Source: Streptomyces paludis
GTDB taxonomy: Bacteria; Actinomycetota; Actinomycetes; Streptomycetales; Streptomycetaceae
Assembly: GCF_003344965.1 (NCBI RefSeq)
Contig: NZ_CP031194.1
Coordinates: 7,936,001 to 8,000,000, forward strand
Direction of reading: 5' to 3'
DNA: 64,000 nucleotides
The notes beneath the pieces are model-generated. The model was given only the letters and a program-made list of their open reading frames with translations, made no database searches and was not told where the DNA came from. Positions within the stretch are counted from its first letter, which is position 1; every line of letters starts with the position of its first letter. The translations under genes and the position numbers were made by a program. Below are positions 61,769 to 64,000 of this stretch, in pieces.

Positions 61769-63501
61769 CTGGTGGTTCCGTTCGGTTCGGGGAGGACGCC
61801 GGCCGGGTGGGCATCGCCGTGACCGGAGCCGTCGAGAACGGCGCCGCCGAGGTCGACGACCCGGTCGCAGGCGGAGAGCAGGATCCGGCTGGAGGTGATC
61901 AGCAGCGTGGTGGCGGGCAGGGCGCGCAGCCCTTCGGCGATGCGCTGTTCGGTCACCGGGTCGACCGCGGTGGTGGGTTCGTCGAGGACGACGACCTCGG
62001 CGTCGCTGTGCAGCGCGCGGGCGAGCAGCAGGCGCTGACGCTGGCCGCCGGAGAGCCGGCGGCCGTGCTCGCCGACCTCGGCCCGGTCGCCCCCGACCAG
62101 GTCGAGTACGTCGTCGAGCATCGCGGCCCCGAGCACGGCCGGGTCGCTCTCGCGCCCCTCGCCGACGAGATTGGAGCGCAGTGTGCCGGAGAACACCGCG
62201 CCGTGGTGGGGCGGGGCCGCGATCCTGGCCCGCACCGCATCCGGGCCGAGGTCGACGGCGTCGACACCGCCGACCAGGAGTTCGCCGCGGCGGAGCGGGA
62301 CGCGGTAGCCGAGCCGGTCGCTCAGCTCCCGGGCGTGCCCGGAGTGGCGCGGGACGACACCGAGGAGTTCACCGGGCCGCAGATCGAGCGGCTCGCCGTG
62401 CTCGGGCGGATGCCACCGCAGCGCGCGGCCGGAAACATCGGTGGCGGTGGCGCCGGTGGTGGCCTCGGCGGGGCCGATCAGCGGCGGTTCGTCCAGCAGC
62501 TCGCCCAGCCGTCTGGCGGAGGCGCGCTTGTGCGTCCAGTTGGAGGCGAACGTACCGACATGGGCCAGCGAGCCCTGGAGGAACTGGGCGAGTCCGAGGA
62601 CGGTGACAAGCTGGCCGACCGTGAGGGCGCCGCCCAGAGCGAGATACCCCGACGCCGTCGAGAGCGCGGCGAGGAACACCCCCGACAGCAGCAGGCTGAG
62701 ACTGCCGTACGCCAGGACCGAGCGCGAGGTGGCCACGGCGCCGCGCCGCGACTCCTCGCTCGCCGCGCGGTAGCGGCGGGCGGCCTCCGCCCGGGCGTTC
62801 ATGCCGATGACCACCCGGAGCCCGGTGATCATGTCGGTCGCCACCTCGCCGGCCCGCGCCGCCGAACCCTGCTCGGCCAGCCCCCGCGCCTCCAGGGGCA
62901 GCGAGATCCGGCGCATCACGACGAGCACGAGCACCGTACTGGCGATGACGCCCAGGCCCAGGGGCACGGAGATGACCAGCAGCGCCGTCGACGCCGTGAG
63001 GATCGCGGTGATGGTCGAGACCTGCTGGACGACGCTCCAGGAGACCCCGGCGACCCGGTAGGTGTCGGACGAGACCAGGGAGAGCGCCTCGCCCGGGCCG
63101 GGCCGGCGGCGCAGGGAGCGCGGGTCCAGCAGCCGGGCCATCACCCGCTGCCGCAGCGCGTGCTCACCGTAGCCGTAGACGTCCACCATGGCCCTCGACG
63201 CCCGCTGGTACGAGAGGGACAGCGCGACGAAGACCGCGCCGAGCACACCGAGCCACCAGAGCAGGGCGGTACGGTCCGAAGGGGCCAGCGCCCGGTCGAT
63301 GATCACACCGATGAGGACCGGGACCAGCGCCTCGCACATCTGATGGACCATGAACGCGAGGGTGACGAGGGCGAGCCGGCGTCCGCGCCCGTCGCGCAGC
63401 AGCGCGAGACGGAACAGCGCCGGGACGGAGTTCGGCCCGGGAACGCCGCCGCGCGCACCGGGACCGCGCCCGCCGGTACGGTCCGCGCCGGTCCGCTTCA
63501 C
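61765..63501 (-). CDS. ABC exporter-fold half-transporter with degenerate Walker A (partner)
   Basis: A 578-residue half-transporter. Membrane helices occupy about residues 40-310 (LVTLAFMVHQMCEALVPVLIG, TASTALLVISVPLGLG, LSLLLSGVFLAALSTASG). In the ATPase domain the Walker A loop is destroyed: the segment reads LLGVVPRHSGHARELS near residue 385. The signature RLSGGQRQRLLLARAL and Walker B VVVLDEPTTAVD are intact. This complements the defect of the protein encoded downstream. GTG 63501 overlaps the FecE-type gene stop, and its own stop overlaps its partner's start, so the genes are tightly coupled. Siderophore-type substrate is inferred. Confidence 0.88.
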   Translation of the reverse strand: MKRTGADRTGGRGPGARGGVPGPNSVPALFRLALLRDGRGRRLALVTLAFMVHQMCEALVPVLIGVIIDRALAPSDRTALLWWLGVLGAVFVALSLSYQRASRAMVDVYGYGEHALRQRVMARLLDPRSLRRRPGPGEALSLVSSDTYRVAGVSWSVVQQVSTITAILTASTALLVISVPLGLGVIASTVLVLVVMRRISLPLEARGLAEQGSAARAGEVATDMITGLRVVIGMNARAEAARRYRAASEESRRGAVATSRSVLAYGSLSLLLSGVFLAALSTASGYLALGGALTVGQLVTVLGLAQFLQGSLAHVGTFASNWTHKRASARRLGELLDEPPLIGPAEATTGATATDVSGRALRWHPPEHGEPLDLRPGELLGVVPRHSGHARELSDRLGYRVPLRRGELLVGGVDAVDLGPDAVRARIAAPPHHGAVFSGTLRSNLVGEGRESDPAVLGAAMLDDVLDLVGGDRAEVGEHGRRLSGGQRQRLLLARALHSDAEVVVLDEPTTAVDPVTEQRIAEGLRALPATTLLITSSRILLSACDRVVDLGGAVLDGSGHGDAHPAGVLPEPNGTTR

Positions 63502-64000
63502 CGGGCCTCCCGCTGCCGGGCCAGGGGGACGACCATGGGCGTGCCGGTGACCGGGTCGGGGACGACCCGGCAGGGCAGATCGAACACCTCCGCCACGAGG
63601 GCGGCGGTCACGACCTCCTCCGGCGGGCCCTCGGCGACGACCCGGCCGTCGCGCATGGCGATGAGATGGGTCGCGTAACGGGCCGCGTGGTTCAGGTCGT
63701 GGAGTACGGCGACGAGGGTGTGCCCGGCGCGGTGCAGATCGGTGAACAGCTCCATGAGATCGATCTGGTGGGCGATGTCGAGGAAGGTGGTCGGTTCGTC
63801 CAGCAGCAGGATCGGGGTCCGCTGGGCGAGGACCATCGCCACCCAGACGCGCTGGCGCTGGCCGCCGGAGAGTTCGTCCACCGGTCTGCCGGACAGCTCG
63901 GTGACGGAGGTGGCCGCCATGGCGTCCCGTACGGCCTTCTCGTCCTCCTCGGTCCACTGGCGCATCAGCTTCTGGTGCGGATGGCGTCCCCGGGCGACCA
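63498..64000 (-). CDS. Iron-siderophore ABC transporter ATP-binding protein, FecE type (runs out of window)
   Basis: The C-terminal 166 residues of a FecE/FepC-type ATPase; the N-terminus lies beyond base 64000. Visible are the Q-loop-downstream block GRHPHQKLMRQWTEEDE, the signature VDELSGGQRQRVWVAM, Walker B LLLDEPTTFLDIAHQ and the H-loop VLHDLNHAARYA. The frame stays open to the window edge without a start codon needed, so the ATG at 63965 is internal. It would power a classical siderophore-binding-protein importer, encoded outside, and is coupled by GTGA overlap to the half-transporter pair. Confidence 0.92.
   Translation of the reverse strand, partial: VARGRHPHQKLMRQWTEEDEKAVRDAMAATSVTELSGRPVDELSGGQRQRVWVAMVLAQRTPILLLDEPTTFLDIAHQIDLMELFTDLHRAGHTLVAVLHDLNHAARYATHLIAMRDGRVVAEGPPEEVVTAALVAEVFDLPCRVVPDPVTGTPMVVPLARQREAR

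Overview
The window looks like a Streptomyces chromosome. GC content is very high with strong third-position GC. Genes are coupled by ATGA/GTGA overlaps, GTG and TTG starts are common, TTA codons are rare, and the families are typical of the genus (SARP regulators, ECF41 sigma factor, Ser/Thr kinase with a PQQ-type sensor domain, RppA-type polyketide synthase).

Layout. (1) 1-2576: end of a sugar ABC ATPase, a ribose pyranase, a DeoC-type aldolase and a GntR regulator, closed by two strong hairpins. (2) 3010-21847: one long, tightly coupled + strand biosynthetic cluster. It encodes a type III PKS of the tetrahydroxynaphthalene (THN) type, a quinone-forming cupin, a DegT aminotransferase, two methyltransferases flanking an AMP-forming ligase-like enzyme, an ABBA aromatic prenyltransferase, a P450, all six enzymes of the mevalonate pathway, and finally a flavoenzyme/lyase pair resembling CreE/CreD, the aspartate-nitrosuccinate route to nitrous acid. 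This matches, from memory, the furaquinocin/furanonaphthoquinone type of naphthoquinone meroterpenoid. My reading is that the PKS and cupin make flaviolin, the aminotransferase gives 8-aminoflaviolin, methylation and prenylation follow, and the amino group is later diazotised by the ligase-like enzyme with nitrous acid from the CreE/CreD pair. (3) 21852-27646: an accessory arm with a small HTH gene pair, a relic of a polyprenyl diphosphate synthase, a third methyltransferase paralogous to the second, and two SARP-type regulators. The larger SARP carries a TTA codon at position 25.

(4) 28141-29947: an ECF41 sigma factor divergent from a WrbA-type quinone reductase, with matching ECF41-like promoter motifs on both strands. 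(5) 30320-40194: an epoxide hydrolase divergent from an operon of an atypical, extended glutamate synthase, a diflavin reductase and a HemS-like protein. The operon sits behind a DmdR/IdeR-like iron box. (6) 40451-46824: a secreted subtilisin-like protease, a membrane kinase and the wreck of a D-aminopeptidase gene. (7) 46953-58985: a probable organosulfur acquisition locus with two rhodaneses, two FMN-dependent NtaA/DszA-type monooxygenases, an aldo/keto reductase, a peptide/nickel-type ABC importer, an OsmC protein and a small transposase-derived HTH protein. (8) 59016-64000: an iron locus with a siderophore-interacting reductase, an IrtAB-like heterodimeric ABC pair whose two ATP sites are complementary in their defects, and the end of a FecE-type ATPase that runs off the window.

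Iron recurs in regions 5 and 8, and nitrogen chemistry links the start and end of region 2. I saw no rRNA, tRNA, CRISPR array, intact insertion sequence or replication origin.
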